A stretch of DNA of 64,000 bases from Marinoscillum sp965229915 (GCF_965229915.1 NZ_CBDDJZ010000001.1:1-64000); one strand, 5' to 3'. Numbered from the stretch's first letter, positions 35,511 to 43,598 are shown. A program made the numbers and translations. Notes: generated by a model not told the origin, from the letters alone.

Positions 35511-38500
35511 ATGGCAGAATATAAACATCAGGAAGTAGAGAAAAAGTGGCAACAATACTGGGAAGAAAACCAGACATACAAAGTCAGCAATGATTCTTCC
35601 AAACCAAAATACTATGTACTGGACATGTTCCCCTACCCATCTGGAGCAGGTTTACATGTCGGGCATCCGCTAGGCTACATTGCTTCTGATATTGTCTCTC
35701 GATTCAAGCGATTGAAAGGATTTAATGTCCTTCACCCTATGGGCTTTGACTCTTTCGGGTTGCCGGCCGAGCAATATGCCATCCAGACAGGTCAGCATCC
35801 TGCGATCACCACAGAGACCAACATTGCACGATACAAAGAGCAGCTAACCAATCTTGGATTCAGCTACGACTGGTCCAGAGAAGTGCGTACTTCAGACCCT
35901 TCTTATTATAAATGGACCCAGTGGATCTTCAAGCAGTTGTTCAATAGCTGGTACAACAAAGAAGCTGACAAAGCTGAACACATCGACACCTTGATTGCGG
36001 TTTTCGCCAAAGATGGCAATGCTACTGTCAATGCGGTTTGTGATGAAGATACTCCTGCTTTCTCTGCTGAGGACTGGAACAGCTGGTCTGAAGAAGAGCA
36101 GCAAAAGATGCTATTGAAATACCGTTTGACATTCATTGCAGAGACAACCGTGAACTGGTGTCCTGCTTTGGGTACGGTTTTGTCGAACGATGAAGTAAAA
36201 GACGGATTCTCTGAGCGTGGTGGTCACCCGGTAATCAAGAAAACCATGCCACAATGGAGCATGCGAATCACTGCGTATGCTGATCGCTTGTCTGAAGATT
36301 TGGATAAAGTAGATTGGCCAGAGCCGATCAAAGACATGCAGCGCAACTGGATTGGTAAGTCCTTTGGAGCTGAGGTGGATTTCAAGGTCCTCTCCCCAAA
36401 CCCCTCTCCTGAGGAGAGGGGCTTAGCAGAGGCTTGGAAAACGGGCAACCCGAAAATGGCTAAAACCTTAATAGAATATGCCCGAAACAACAGGAAGAAC
36501 CCAACCGATCAGGAAGATGCATTGTGGCAAAAACTTCGTAATAAGCAATTAGGGTATAAAGTCAGAAGGCAGCATCCCATTGATGATTTTATAGTTGATT
36601 TCGTATTCCTTCGGGAAAAATTAATTATTGAGGTAGATGGCGGATATCATGACACTGAAGAGCAAAAAGAATTTGATGCGGCAAGGAAAGAGTTGCTTGA
36701 GTATTTAGGCTTTGAGGTGATGGTGATAAGAAATGAAGAGGTAGACGAGAATATTGAAAAGGTTATCCATAGAATTAAAGATCGTCTAATAAAAATAGAT
36801 TCGACCTCCCCTTCTCTTGAGGAGAAGGGGTCGGGGGATGAGGTCAAGAAAATCACCGTATTCACCACGCGTATTGATACTATTTACGGAGTGACGTTCA
36901 TGGTATTGGCACCTGAAGCGGATATCGTTAAAGAAATCACTACCGATGAGCAGAGAGCTGAAGTGGAAGCTTATGTGGAAGTAGCTAAAAACAGATCGGA
37001 ACGTGAGCGTATGAGCGACGTGAAGACCGTTTCTGGCGTATTCACAGGAAGCTATGTATTGAATCCTTTCTCAGGTGAGAAAGTACCGGTTTATATCGCT
37101 GATTATGTATTGGCAGGATACGGTACGGGTGCGGTAATGGCTGTACCAAGCGGTGACCAGAGAGACTTTGACTTTGCCAAGCATTTTGACTTGCCGATCG
37201 TTCAGGTCATTGATCAACAAAATATAACCGATACCGAAGCTGACCCAACCAAAGAAGGTAAAATGGTCAACTCGGGTATTTTGGATGGATTATCTCCTTT
37301 GGATGCGATCCAAAAAGCCAACGAATACATTGTAGAAAAAGGCTTAGGAACTCCTAAGGTCAACTACAGAATGCGTGATGCGATCTTTGGTCGTCAGCGC
37401 TATTGGGGTGAGCCGATTCCGGTGTACTTCAAAAATGGTGTTCCATACTTGTTGGAAGACGATGAGTTGCCATTGGAGCTTCCAGAAGTAGACAAATACT
37501 TGCCTACAGAAGATGGTGAGCCGCCACTAGGACGTGCTGAGGATTGGAAAACAGCTGATGGTGCTCCTTACGAGTTGACCACCATGCCTGGCTGGGCTGG
37601 ATCTAGCTGGTATTTCTTCCGCTACATGGATCCGAACAATGATCGCGAGTTTGCTTCTAAAGAGGCTTTAGACTACTGGCAGCAAGTCGACTTCTACCTG
37701 GGAGGTAGTGAGCATGCAACCGGTCACCTACTCTACTCACGTTTCTGGACCAAGTTCTTGTATGACCTTGGCTTCATCAAAGTAGATGAATATGCGAAGA
37801 AACTGGTCAACCAGGGAATGATCACAGGAACATCAATGTTTATCTGTGAGACGATTTATAGCACAACAGAAGGAACTAAAAAGTTTATTTCATCAGAAAA
37901 GGATTATAAGAATAGAGACTCAGAAGCTAAAATACTTGCGAAATATGATCAAGGTGATTTGGCTAATGTATTCCGACAGAGTAGAATAGACATTAGTGCA
38001 GTCAATGAAGTGAAAGTTGGTGATAATAAATTTGAATATCACTTAGATTTTGACAAACTCAAAAAGTTGATGCCTCACTTTGCAGAGTATGAAGTTCTTG
38101 ATGAAATCGTGCTTTGTAAACCGGAGTCTGAGAAAATGTCTAAGTCCAAGTACAACGTAGTGAATCCAGATGATCTGGTAGAGAAGTACGGTGCGGACAC
38201 ATTGAGAATGTACGAGATGTTCCTTGGACCAATCGAACAGAGCAAGCCGTGGAATACAAACGGTATTGAAGGAGTTTACAAGTTCTTACGCAAGTTCTGG
38301 GGATTGTTTCATGACAAGTCTGATAACTTCGATGTAAGTGATGAGAAGGCCACAAAAGACGAAATGAAAGTACTTCATGGCTTGATTAAGAAGATTGAAG
38401 AAGATGTTGATAGACTTTCACTCAACACTTCGGTGAGTAACTTCATGATTGCGGTGAATGAACTTCAGGCACTAAAATGCAATAAGAAAGAAGTATTAGA

Positions 38501-38816
38501 ACCAATGACGATTGCCTTAGCACCTTATGCGCCTCACCTGGCGGAAGAGCTGTGGCATGCGTTGGGTAATGAGAGTACAGTATGTGACGCTACTTTCCCT
38601 GCCTTTGATGCAAATTACTTGGTGGAAGACACCATTGAGTATCCTATCATGGTCAATGGCAAGATGCGAGCAAAACTTCAGCTTGGAGCTGACCTGAATC
38701 CGAAGGAAATCGAAGAGCAAGCGCTGGCACATGAGAATGTCCAGAAATGGACGGAAGGCAAGGCTCCGAAGAAAGTAATTGTGGTGCCGAAGAAGATTGT
38801 GAATGTGGTGGTTTAA
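35511..38816 (+). CDS. leuS: Leucyl-tRNA synthetase with an in-frame nuclease-domain insertion
   Basis: This class I synthetase charges tRNA-Leu. Its 1101 residues show PYPSGAGLHVGHPLGY (HIGH region), the editing (CP1) domain from TVFTTRIDTIYG at about 449, GTGAVMAVPSGDQRDFDF, the catalytic block PGWAGSSWYFFRYMDP and KMSKS at 875-879, followed by the anticodon-binding and C-terminal domains. Residues 294-445 are foreign: they encode a DUF559/Vsr-like domain and lie where the editing domain begins, between FKV and KKITVFTTR. Without them the protein would be 949 residues, near the usual Bacteroidota length. All synthetase motifs are intact on both sides and no other leuS is visible here, so the enzyme is presumably active with the insert as a surface appendage. 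Residues about 768-870 are a second divergent, AT-rich stretch. Confidence 0.97.
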   Translation: MAEYKHQEVEKKWQQYWEENQTYKVSNDSSKPKYYVLDMFPYPSGAGLHVGHPLGYIASDIVSRFKRLKGFNVLHPMGFDSFGLPAEQYAIQTGQHPAITTETNIARYKEQLTNLGFSYDWSREVRTSDPSYYKWTQWIFKQLFNSWYNKEADKAEHIDTLIAVFAKDGNATVNAVCDEDTPAFSAEDWNSWSEEEQQKMLLKYRLTFIAETTVNWCPALGTVLSNDEVKDGFSERGGHPVIKKTMPQWSMRITAYADRLSEDLDKVDWPEPIKDMQRNWIGKSFGAEVDFKVLSPNPSPEERGLAEAWKTGNPKMAKTLIEYARNNRKNPTDQEDALWQKLRNKQLGYKVRRQHPIDDFIVDFVFLREKLIIEVDGGYHDTEEQKEFDAARKELLEYLGFEVMVIRNEEVDENIEKVIHRIKDRLIKIDSTSPSLEEKGSGDEVKKITVFTTRIDTIYGVTFMVLAPEADIVKEITTDEQRAEVEAYVEVAKNRSERERMSDVKTVSGVFTGSYVLNPFSGEKVPVYIADYVLAGYGTGAVMAVPSGDQRDFDFAKHFDLPIVQVIDQQNITDTEADPTKEGKMVNSGILDGLSPLDAIQKANEYIVEKGLGTPKVNYRMRDAIFGRQRYWGEPIPVYFKNGVPYLLEDDELPLELPEVDKYLPTEDGEPPLGRAEDWKTADGAPYELTTMPGWAGSSWYFFRYMDPNNDREFASKEALDYWQQVDFYLGGSEHATGHLLYSRFWTKFLYDLGFIKVDEYAKKLVNQGMITGTSMFICETIYSTTEGTKKFISSEKDYKNRDSEAKILAKYDQGDLANVFRQSRIDISAVNEVKVGDNKFEYHLDFDKLKKLMPHFAEYEVLDEIVLCKPESEKMSKSKYNVVNPDDLVEKYGADTLRMYEMFLGPIEQSKPWNTNGIEGVYKFLRKFWGLFHDKSDNFDVSDEKATKDEMKVLHGLIKKIEEDVDRLSLNTSVSNFMIAVNELQALKCNKKEVLEPMTIALAPYAPHLAEELWHALGNESTVCDATFPAFDANYLVEDTIEYPIMVNGKMRAKLQLGADLNPKEIEEQALAHENVQKWTEGKAPKKVIVVPKKIVNVVV
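36401..36421. repeat. Left palindrome of the leuS insertion
   Basis: CCCCTCTCCT and its exact complement AGGAGAGGGG are separated by a single G. It lies 11 bp inside the left end of the element and is followed by GCTTAG. It resembles the right-end palindrome in inverted order. Confidence 0.9.
36808..36830. repeat. Right palindrome of the leuS insertion
   Basis: CCCCTTCTC pairs with GAGAAGGGG around a 5-base loop (TTGAG). The following TCGGGGGATGAGGTC, read as complement, matches the left end GGTCCTCTCCCCAAACCCCTCT-type sequence with a few gaps, so the two ends are inverted copies. Confidence 0.9.
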
Positions 38817-38823
38817 TTGAACC

Positions 38824-38920
38824 TTTCGCTTTTACCCTGCCCTTGATCGGGCATCCCTAAAGGGAAGCGAAATAGAGAGTCACTCATTTCGTTTACCACT
38901 CCTTATAGGGAGCTAAATGA
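38824..38920. repeat. Two nested hairpin structures downstream of leuS
   Basis: In the first unit, TTTCGCTT (38824-38831) pairs with AAGCGAAA (38865-38872) and encloses two small hairpins (GCCC/GGGC at 839-852 and CCCT/AGGG at 855-864), giving a cloverleaf-like fold. In the second unit, TCATTT (884-889) pairs with AAATGA (915-920) around CTCC/GGAG. They sit in the gap between leuS and its terminator and code for nothing obvious. They may be decayed repeat elements or 3'-UTR structure. Confidence 0.5.
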
Positions 38921-38934
38921 ATGTATTAAGACGC

Positions 38935-38966
38935 AAAACCACTTCTCAAATGGGAAGTGGTTTTTT
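38935..38966 (+). terminator. Rho-independent terminator after leuS
   Basis: There is a perfect 11-bp stem (AAAACCACTTC with its complement) and an 8-base loop, followed by six T on the plus strand. It ends at the stop codon of the converging lipoprotein gene, and the minus-strand side (TTTT) may make it weakly bidirectional. Confidence 0.88.
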
Positions 38967-38967
38967 A

Positions 38968-39546
38968 TTAACCCTCCTTAGAAGAATCAATTTGCAACAC
39001 CCCTTCAAACGGGTTAGTATAAGTGAAATTGGGATATGTATAGCGTTGCCCATCTCCATCTATTATATCAATGACCAGAACAATAGATTCACCGCTCATG
39101 GAAAGTTCCGATCTTGGTATAGTCATTTCAAAAACGACATGCGGTTCTTCATTTGATTTGGTCGCCTTAAATGATTTGGAACACGACGCTCCAAAATAGA
39201 ATTTACAGGGCGTCATGACATGACCACCATCCAACATGAGTGATTTACAAACGGTATAAGCAGCACCAGCCGTATGTGGGCTAAAAGACCTGTCAATCAA
39301 TGAATCCGCTTGACCATTGTGATTATAGTCAACCCAAATGGTATAAAAATCCATTTTTGGCCATTGACCATCCAGATTGTTTGTCTCATCACCAATCATA
39401 TCAAGCTTTAGTAGCAAATTACTATCAGTCAGCTGATAGCTGATGAGGTGATTCTCATTACTTATCAATTCAAGATAATCTGTCTTTGACTGACAAGATA
39501 TGAGCATCAGTGAAATACAGAATAACTTTAGCAAGTTCTTTAACAT
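38968..39546 (-). CDS. Hypothetical lipoprotein
   Basis: This 192-residue protein has an SPII signal (MLKNLLKLFCISLMLISCQS), the lipidated cysteine being in LISC. The mature part is beta-rich and includes WVDYNHNGQADSLIDRSF, a segment like the calcium-binding DxNxNGxxD loops of secreted proteins, and two cysteines (CKS, CKFYFGASC) that could form disulfides. I do not recognise a family. It is probably anchored in the outer or inner membrane facing the periplasm. It converges on leuS. Confidence 0.65.
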   Translation of the reverse strand: MLKNLLKLFCISLMLISCQSKTDYLELISNENHLISYQLTDSNLLLKLDMIGDETNNLDGQWPKMDFYTIWVDYNHNGQADSLIDRSFSPHTAGAAYTVCKSLMLDGGHVMTPCKFYFGASCSKSFKATKSNEEPHVVFEMTIPRSELSMSGESIVLVIDIIDGDGQRYTYPNFTYTNPFEGVLQIDSSKEG

Positions 39547-39789
39547 AGCGGTATTGGTTAATCTTTGTGCTACAATAATAATGACAAGATCCTCTGAATT
39601 GCAACAATGACCTCTGTAACACCATTCGTTATCGAATTAACACCCTATTAAACCCGCAGGTTAGCTGTTTAGAATAGTAGTGCTTTTGGTTTCAGCGAAC
39701 CCTTCTACCACTTAGTCTGAAATAATGAATGGTTAATCTAGAAATACCTCCACCTAATCATCTTTTGACTTATCTTCATCTCCAGATTT

Positions 39790-40479
39790 ATGTCACAAGA
39801 ATATACGTCCGACGTGAAAGCCAGACTGGAAGCGGCAGAGCAGAGAGCACTGCAACTTTTTACCGCCATAGAAGAACAGCAGATCATTGCTCCAGGTAAG
39901 ACAGAGAGCACCATCAACACCGAAATCTATAACCTTGCGAAAGAGCTCTTCGGTATTGATAAGTATTGGCACAAACGCATCGTTCGTGCTGGCGAAAACA
40001 CACTTCTTCCCTATGCAGAAAACCCGCCCAATCTGACTGTTAAGGATGATGATATCTTATTCCTTGATTTTGGGCCAATATTCGATGATTATGAAGCTGA
40101 TTTTGGACGTACTTATGTCCTCGGTGATGATCCTTCCAAACTGTCATTGCAGCAAGACATTGAAGATGCGTGGTATGAAGCTCAGGAATGGTACCTTCAG
40201 CACACCTACATCACGGGTGCTGAATTCTACAAATACCTCAAGATCTTAGCCGAGCGACTTGGTTGGGAGTTTGGAGGAGAAATAGGCGGTCATCTGATTG
40301 GTAAGTTCCCGCATGAGCGGATAGAAGCAGCCAATTTTCCATTGTATGTGCATCCGGAGAACCACAATGATATGATGGCCAAGGATGCAGCAGGCAACAA
40401 ACGTCACTGGATTCTTGAAATTCATTTTGTGGACAGAGAAAAGAATATTGGAGGATTCTTCGAGCAGTTAATGGTTTAA
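39790..40479 (+). CDS. M24 family metallopeptidase (Xaa-Pro/aminopeptidase-like)
   Basis: This 229-residue pita-bread-fold protein shows FLDFGPIFDDYEADFGRTYV (two metal-ligand Asp), IGGHLIGKFPHE (metal-ligand His), ILEIHFVD (Glu) and FFEQLMV (Glu), the full M24 ligand set. It lacks the N-terminal creatinase-type domain of prolidases. Members without that domain include methionine aminopeptidase and assorted uncharacterised dipeptidases, and the substrate is not predictable. Its stop overlaps the next ATG by 1 bp (TAATG), linking it to the alkylation-repair-like gene. Confidence 0.88.
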   Translation: MSQEYTSDVKARLEAAEQRALQLFTAIEEQQIIAPGKTESTINTEIYNLAKELFGIDKYWHKRIVRAGENTLLPYAENPPNLTVKDDDILFLDFGPIFDDYEADFGRTYVLGDDPSKLSLQQDIEDAWYEAQEWYLQHTYITGAEFYKYLKILAERLGWEFGGEIGGHLIGKFPHERIEAANFPLYVHPENHNDMMAKDAAGNKRHWILEIHFVDREKNIGGFFEQLMV

Positions 40480-41144
40480 TGAACGATTTAGCTGAACTAA
40501 GGAAGGTTTTCACTGAGAATGCCAATGCTTCGGTGGCATCACAACAGCAGGCTTACCTAAAAAACAAGTTCGAACACTTTGGCATCAAATCACCCATCAG
40601 GCGAGAAATAACCAAACCATTCCTAACAAAGGATAATCTATCTGAGCAATCTGAGTTAACAGAAATCATCCAGTCACTTTGGAATCAACCAGAACGTGAG
40701 TTTCAGGCATTTGGATTGGATCTTAGTTCCAAGTATGTGCGACGATTAGACGCTAGCTGCATCAACCTTTTCGAGTACATGACCGTGCACAAATCGTGGT
40801 GGGATACGGTAGACTTCATCGCTACTAACTTGATGGGACCTTACTTTAAAAAGTACCCGGACCAACTACCTGTCCGGACAGAAAAGTGGCTTCAATCTGA
40901 GAATATCTGGCTCCAACGCTGTGCCATTTTATACCAATTGAAATGGAGGAATGATTTAGACACGGAAAGACTTACCAAAACCATCCAACGACTAAAAGAC
41001 ACCAAAGAATTCTTCCTCAATAAAGCAATTGGGTGGATACTAAGGGAATACAGCAAGACCAATCCTGAATGGGTTCTACACTTCGTAAATACAACAGAAC
41101 TTAACAGTCTAAGCAAGAGAGAAGCGCTACGACTAATTAAATAG
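40479..41144 (+). CDS. DNA alkylation repair protein (AlkD-like HEAT repeat)
   Basis: This 221-residue all-helical protein has the AlkC/AlkD HEAT-like repeat pattern: YLKNKFEHFGIKSPIRR, EREFQAFGLDLSSKYV, the family block HKSWWDTVDFIATNLMGPYF, WLQRCAILYQLKW and KAIGWILREYSK. AlkD-type glycosylases remove bulky or cationic alkylated bases, and the WWDTVD motif carries the aromatic and Asp positions used by the family. It is translated together with the M24 peptidase through a TAATG junction. No Ada-type regulator is nearby. Confidence 0.88.
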   Translation: MNDLAELRKVFTENANASVASQQQAYLKNKFEHFGIKSPIRREITKPFLTKDNLSEQSELTEIIQSLWNQPEREFQAFGLDLSSKYVRRLDASCINLFEYMTVHKSWWDTVDFIATNLMGPYFKKYPDQLPVRTEKWLQSENIWLQRCAILYQLKWRNDLDTERLTKTIQRLKDTKEFFLNKAIGWILREYSKTNPEWVLHFVNTTELNSLSKREALRLIK

Positions 41145-41212
41145 CTGCCAAAGATCAACTTGGCACAATAGCTGCTATCGTATGCGTTATAAGTTTATCT
41201 AGATTCGCACCT

Positions 41213-41662
41213 ATGAAGCTATTCATTCCTTCCCTTTTGATTGTTGTACTTCTATTCTCTCAATGTGGAAAACCGGAGCAGGAACCGGAGTTCATTGGAA
41301 TGCAACACATAGAAGTTTCCAAAGTCACCAGCAAAGAAGCCATTTTAAGTGCTGGAGCTAAGTTTTACAACCCCAACGACCAAAGCATCAAACTCAAACA
41401 AGTGGTAGTGGATATCGAGGTAGATGACCGGATTGTTGGAGTGATCGACCAGGACATGAAACTGAAGATTGCTGGTAACGACTACTTTACTGTGCCTATT
41501 GAAGCTTCATTCAACATCCGGGATATTGGGTTGCTCAATGGACTCATCAGTATGCTTGGTGGAAAAGAGATCAAGGTTCACTATAAAGGTTACATTAAAG
41601 TGGCGGTATATGGATACACCACTAAGGTGCCAATAGATGTAGAAGAGAGCATCCGAATGTGA
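41213..41662 (+). CDS. LEA type 2 family lipoprotein
   Basis: This is a 149-residue lipoprotein with an SPII signal and lipidated Cys18 (LLFSQC). The mature part matches the LEA14/WHy beta-sandwich (SAGAKFYNPNDQSIKLKQVVVDIEV; FTVPIEASFNI). This fold occurs in small bacterial lipoproteins of unknown, perhaps stress-related, function. TAAGTTTA at 41190-41197 is a near match to a -7 promoter box. Confidence 0.8.
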   Translation: MKLFIPSLLIVVLLFSQCGKPEQEPEFIGMQHIEVSKVTSKEAILSAGAKFYNPNDQSIKLKQVVVDIEVDDRIVGVIDQDMKLKIAGNDYFTVPIEASFNIRDIGLLNGLISMLGGKEIKVHYKGYIKVAVYGYTTKVPIDVEESIRM

Positions 41663-41728
41663 TCGTGTCGGATAATTACCACCCTCAACTATTGATGTTT
41701 TCTTAACTAAAATCCCAAAAAATGGGTA

Positions 41729-41759
41729 TTGCACGCGATTTCAGGCTGTACTAGTTTTA
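41729..41759 (+). promoter_or_regulatory. Bacteroidota-type promoter of the 38-residue ORF
   Basis: TTG (41729-41731) and TAGTTTTA (41752-41759) are separated by 20 bp. The -7 box differs from TAnnTTTG only in the last base. The small ORF starts about 20 bp further down, and nothing else on this strand could use it. Confidence 0.5.
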
Positions 41760-41778
41760 CACAAACATTTCACCACCG

Positions 41779-41895
41779 ATGAAAAAACTGATTACCGCCG
41801 TAATGATTCTCTTGATCTCAGGACTCCTCCTAAGCTTTGGACTGACTACCAAAAAGACCATTAAGAAAAGATCACGAAAAGAACTCTTCGTTTAG
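41779..41895 (+). CDS. Small single-span membrane or secreted peptide, 38 residues
   Basis: The open frame begins MKKLITAVMILLISGLLLSF, an N-terminal Lys-Lys followed by a hydrophobic helix, and ends in a strongly basic tail (TTKKTIKKRSRKELFV). It could be a signal-anchored peptide or a tiny exported protein. A credible promoter precedes it. Its last 4 bases overlap the end of a converging lipoprotein gene. No family is recognised, and coding status rests on the promoter and the textbook signal-like N terminus. Confidence 0.45.
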   Translation: MKKLITAVMILLISGLLLSFGLTTKKTIKKRSRKELFV

Positions 41896-42773
41896 AAGCC
41901 ATCCTCCTCTGTATCAGGATCTTCCTCCACGGGAGGCTCTTCTTCAACTATTGGAGGTTCCTTGGTTTTTAGACTATCGGGTTGGGCTTTCTTCTTGCTA
42001 AAAAGGTTTTTAAAGAAACTGCCCTTTTCCTCTTGCTGCGTGGTATCTACTGGCACAGGGTTTTCCACTACTTTCACATAGAGCTGCTGCCCGAAATACT
42101 TATTGTAATACTGCTGTTCTACATTGAGCAATTCATCCTTCGGATCATAGCGGTACAGATAACGTGTTTCAGGCTTGACCTTTTCAGGAGCCATCTGTGC
42201 AATAGGTGGGAATGATGGAATATCAAAGGAATCCTCCTCAGCGAGGGATGTGCTATCTACGCTCACTTCCAGTTCGGCCACAATTCCCATTGAGTCCATC
42301 GCTAATGAGTCATTGAAATCACTGGCAACGAACTCTCCCATATCAATAGCCGAGGTATCTTCCATCAAAGGTGGAGGCTCTGGCTTCAGCACATTTTCCA
42401 TTGGTGCGGTACGCTGACGATAATTCTTTAACCAGTAAGGCTCGTATTTCACTACTCCAAACTTGCTCTTTCGGAGATCTCGTTCTGGCACTTTGTACTG
42501 GGCCACGTAAGCAAAGTAATCAACCTCAGATGCTGAGGCTATCACAGGCCCACCAAGAGCGGCAGAGTCCGTTTCTGAGACTTCAGGCTGGGATTTGCTT
42601 TTTGCCAAATAAGTGAGTCGCTCCTCTTCTTCTAACTTCCACAGGTACGAGTAATAAACGGACCTTACAGAGTCATCCAGGATGTAGGTACTTTGAAAGG
42701 CAGGACATATCACCTTATCTCGGCATGCCGAAAAGCATAACACAATGGCAACAAATACAATGATTAGCCTCAT
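41892..42773 (-). CDS. Hypothetical lipoprotein with acidic, proline-rich tail
   Basis: This 293-residue protein has an SPII signal (lipidated Cys in LCFSAC) and a short folded region with VYYSYLWKLEEEERLTYL and YVAQYKVPERDLRKSKFGVVKYEPYW. A long low-complexity stretch follows, rich in Pro, Glu, Asp and Ser, ending EEPPVEEDPDTEEDGF. A second basic patch (FFKNLFSKKKAQ) lies near the tail. This layout is common among uncharacterised Cytophagales lipoproteins and suggests an extended, protein-binding surface. No function is assigned. Confidence 0.7.
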   Translation of the reverse strand: MRLIIVFVAIVLCFSACRDKVICPAFQSTYILDDSVRSVYYSYLWKLEEEERLTYLAKSKSQPEVSETDSAALGGPVIASASEVDYFAYVAQYKVPERDLRKSKFGVVKYEPYWLKNYRQRTAPMENVLKPEPPPLMEDTSAIDMGEFVASDFNDSLAMDSMGIVAELEVSVDSTSLAEEDSFDIPSFPPIAQMAPEKVKPETRYLYRYDPKDELLNVEQQYYNKYFGQQLYVKVVENPVPVDTTQQEEKGSFFKNLFSKKKAQPDSLKTKEPPIVEEEPPVEEDPDTEEDGF

Positions 42774-42866
42774 AATAAGGTGGAAACGGCCTGTTTGACA
42801 GCCTTAAAAATAGGATTATTTTAACAATCGTGAAAGGATAACGACAATTATGGTGAATTCAGCATA

Positions 42867-43598
42867 TCACTGAGCTAAGATTTCTTTTGTCCAGGGTTGG
42901 ATTAATTCAACCCATTGTGAATACATTTTTCCTGATGGATGCAATCCATCGCCAGCGATTAGTGAAAGGTCATTCTTTGCTTCTCGTGAAATCGGGGTGA
43001 TGTTAAAATACTGAACGTTGTAGGTCTGACAGATTTCATAATTGATCAAATTATACGCATCAATCTGCTCAGCGATCAGTTCCCGATCTCGCCCTTCCGC
43101 AAAAGGTGTCACACCCCAATCTGGAATGCTTACCACAAAAACCCTGGAGGTATCACCACCGGCAAAATCAATAGCCTGCAGAAGTAGCTGTTCAAACTCT
43201 CTTTTTTGTTGATCCATCGGATAACCCCGATATTGATTGTTCACTCCTATTAGCAAAGAAACCAAATCATAGGTATCATCCAAATCAGCGGTGGCAATAG
43301 CCGCTATTAGCTCATCGGTAGTCCAACCTGTCCGAGCTATTATTTTGGGGGATTTAATTGCTTCACCGGTTTTATTTAACTGATCCACCAGTTGAACTGG
43401 CCATCTCTTAGATTCATCCACACTTTCGCCAATGGTGTACGAATCCCCTAATGCTAAATATGTTAAACTATCCATACTAGATCCATTACTATCAGGCACC
43501 TCCTCTTCATTGTCATTCGTATTGGGTAAAAACTCGGGTTCCTCTTGCCCAATACAGGCAACAACCAACAACAAACTAAACAGGTACATCATTTTCAT
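42867..43598 (-). CDS. SGNH/GDSL hydrolase lipoprotein
   Basis: This 243-residue protein has an SPII signal (LLLVVAC). It contains the SGNH blocks YLALGDSYTIGESV (nucleophile Ser), LIGVNNQYRG (Asn block) and DGLHPSG (catalytic Asp-x-x-His). It is a periplasmic or surface esterase/lipase-like enzyme, possibly a deacetylase of glycans or lipids; the substrate is unknown. It overlaps the upstream YjbR gene by 4 bp and ends the ispG-DUF6728-YjbR operon. Confidence 0.88.
   Translation of the reverse strand: MKMMYLFSLLLVVACIGQEEPEFLPNTNDNEEEVPDSNGSSMDSLTYLALGDSYTIGESVDESKRWPVQLVDQLNKTGEAIKSPKIIARTGWTTDELIAAIATADLDDTYDLVSLLIGVNNQYRGYPMDQQKREFEQLLLQAIDFAGGDTSRVFVVSIPDWGVTPFAEGRDRELIAEQIDAYNLINYEICQTYNVQYFNITPISREAKNDLSLIAGDGLHPSGKMYSQWVELIQPWTKEILAQ

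Larger units (their letters stand above)
36390..36845 (+). mobile_element. In-frame protein-coding palindromic element (DUF559-type) inside leuS
   Basis: This 456-bp (152-codon) insertion is bounded by the direct repeat AGGTC (36385-36389 and 36841-36845). Its ends are imperfect inverted repeats of about 26-38 bp, each containing its own palindrome. Between them one domain is encoded: EDALWQKLRNKQLG, RRQHPIDDFIVDF and LIIEVDGGYHD, the PF04480 (DUF559, Vsr-like PD-(D/E)XK fold) pattern with candidate catalytic Asp363, Glu374 and Asp376. The end repeats are translated as LSPNPSPEERG and STSPSLEEKGSG. Deleting 36390-36845 joins GTC to AAG and yields DFKVKKITVFTTR, a normal LeuRS sequence. There are no intein splice residues (the first insert residue is Leu and the first after it is Lys). 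Confidence 0.88.

Noticed and set aside
36390..36845. Intein inside leuS
   Set aside because: No Cys/Ser/Thr at the first position of the insert, no terminal His-Asn and no Cys/Ser/Thr after it, and the size is far below a full intein. The DUF559-type domain and palindromic ends explain it better.
39547..39789. Small gene or RNA in the gap before the M24 peptidase
   Set aside because: No open frame of note, no stable hairpin with a T run and no tRNA-like sequence could be seen.
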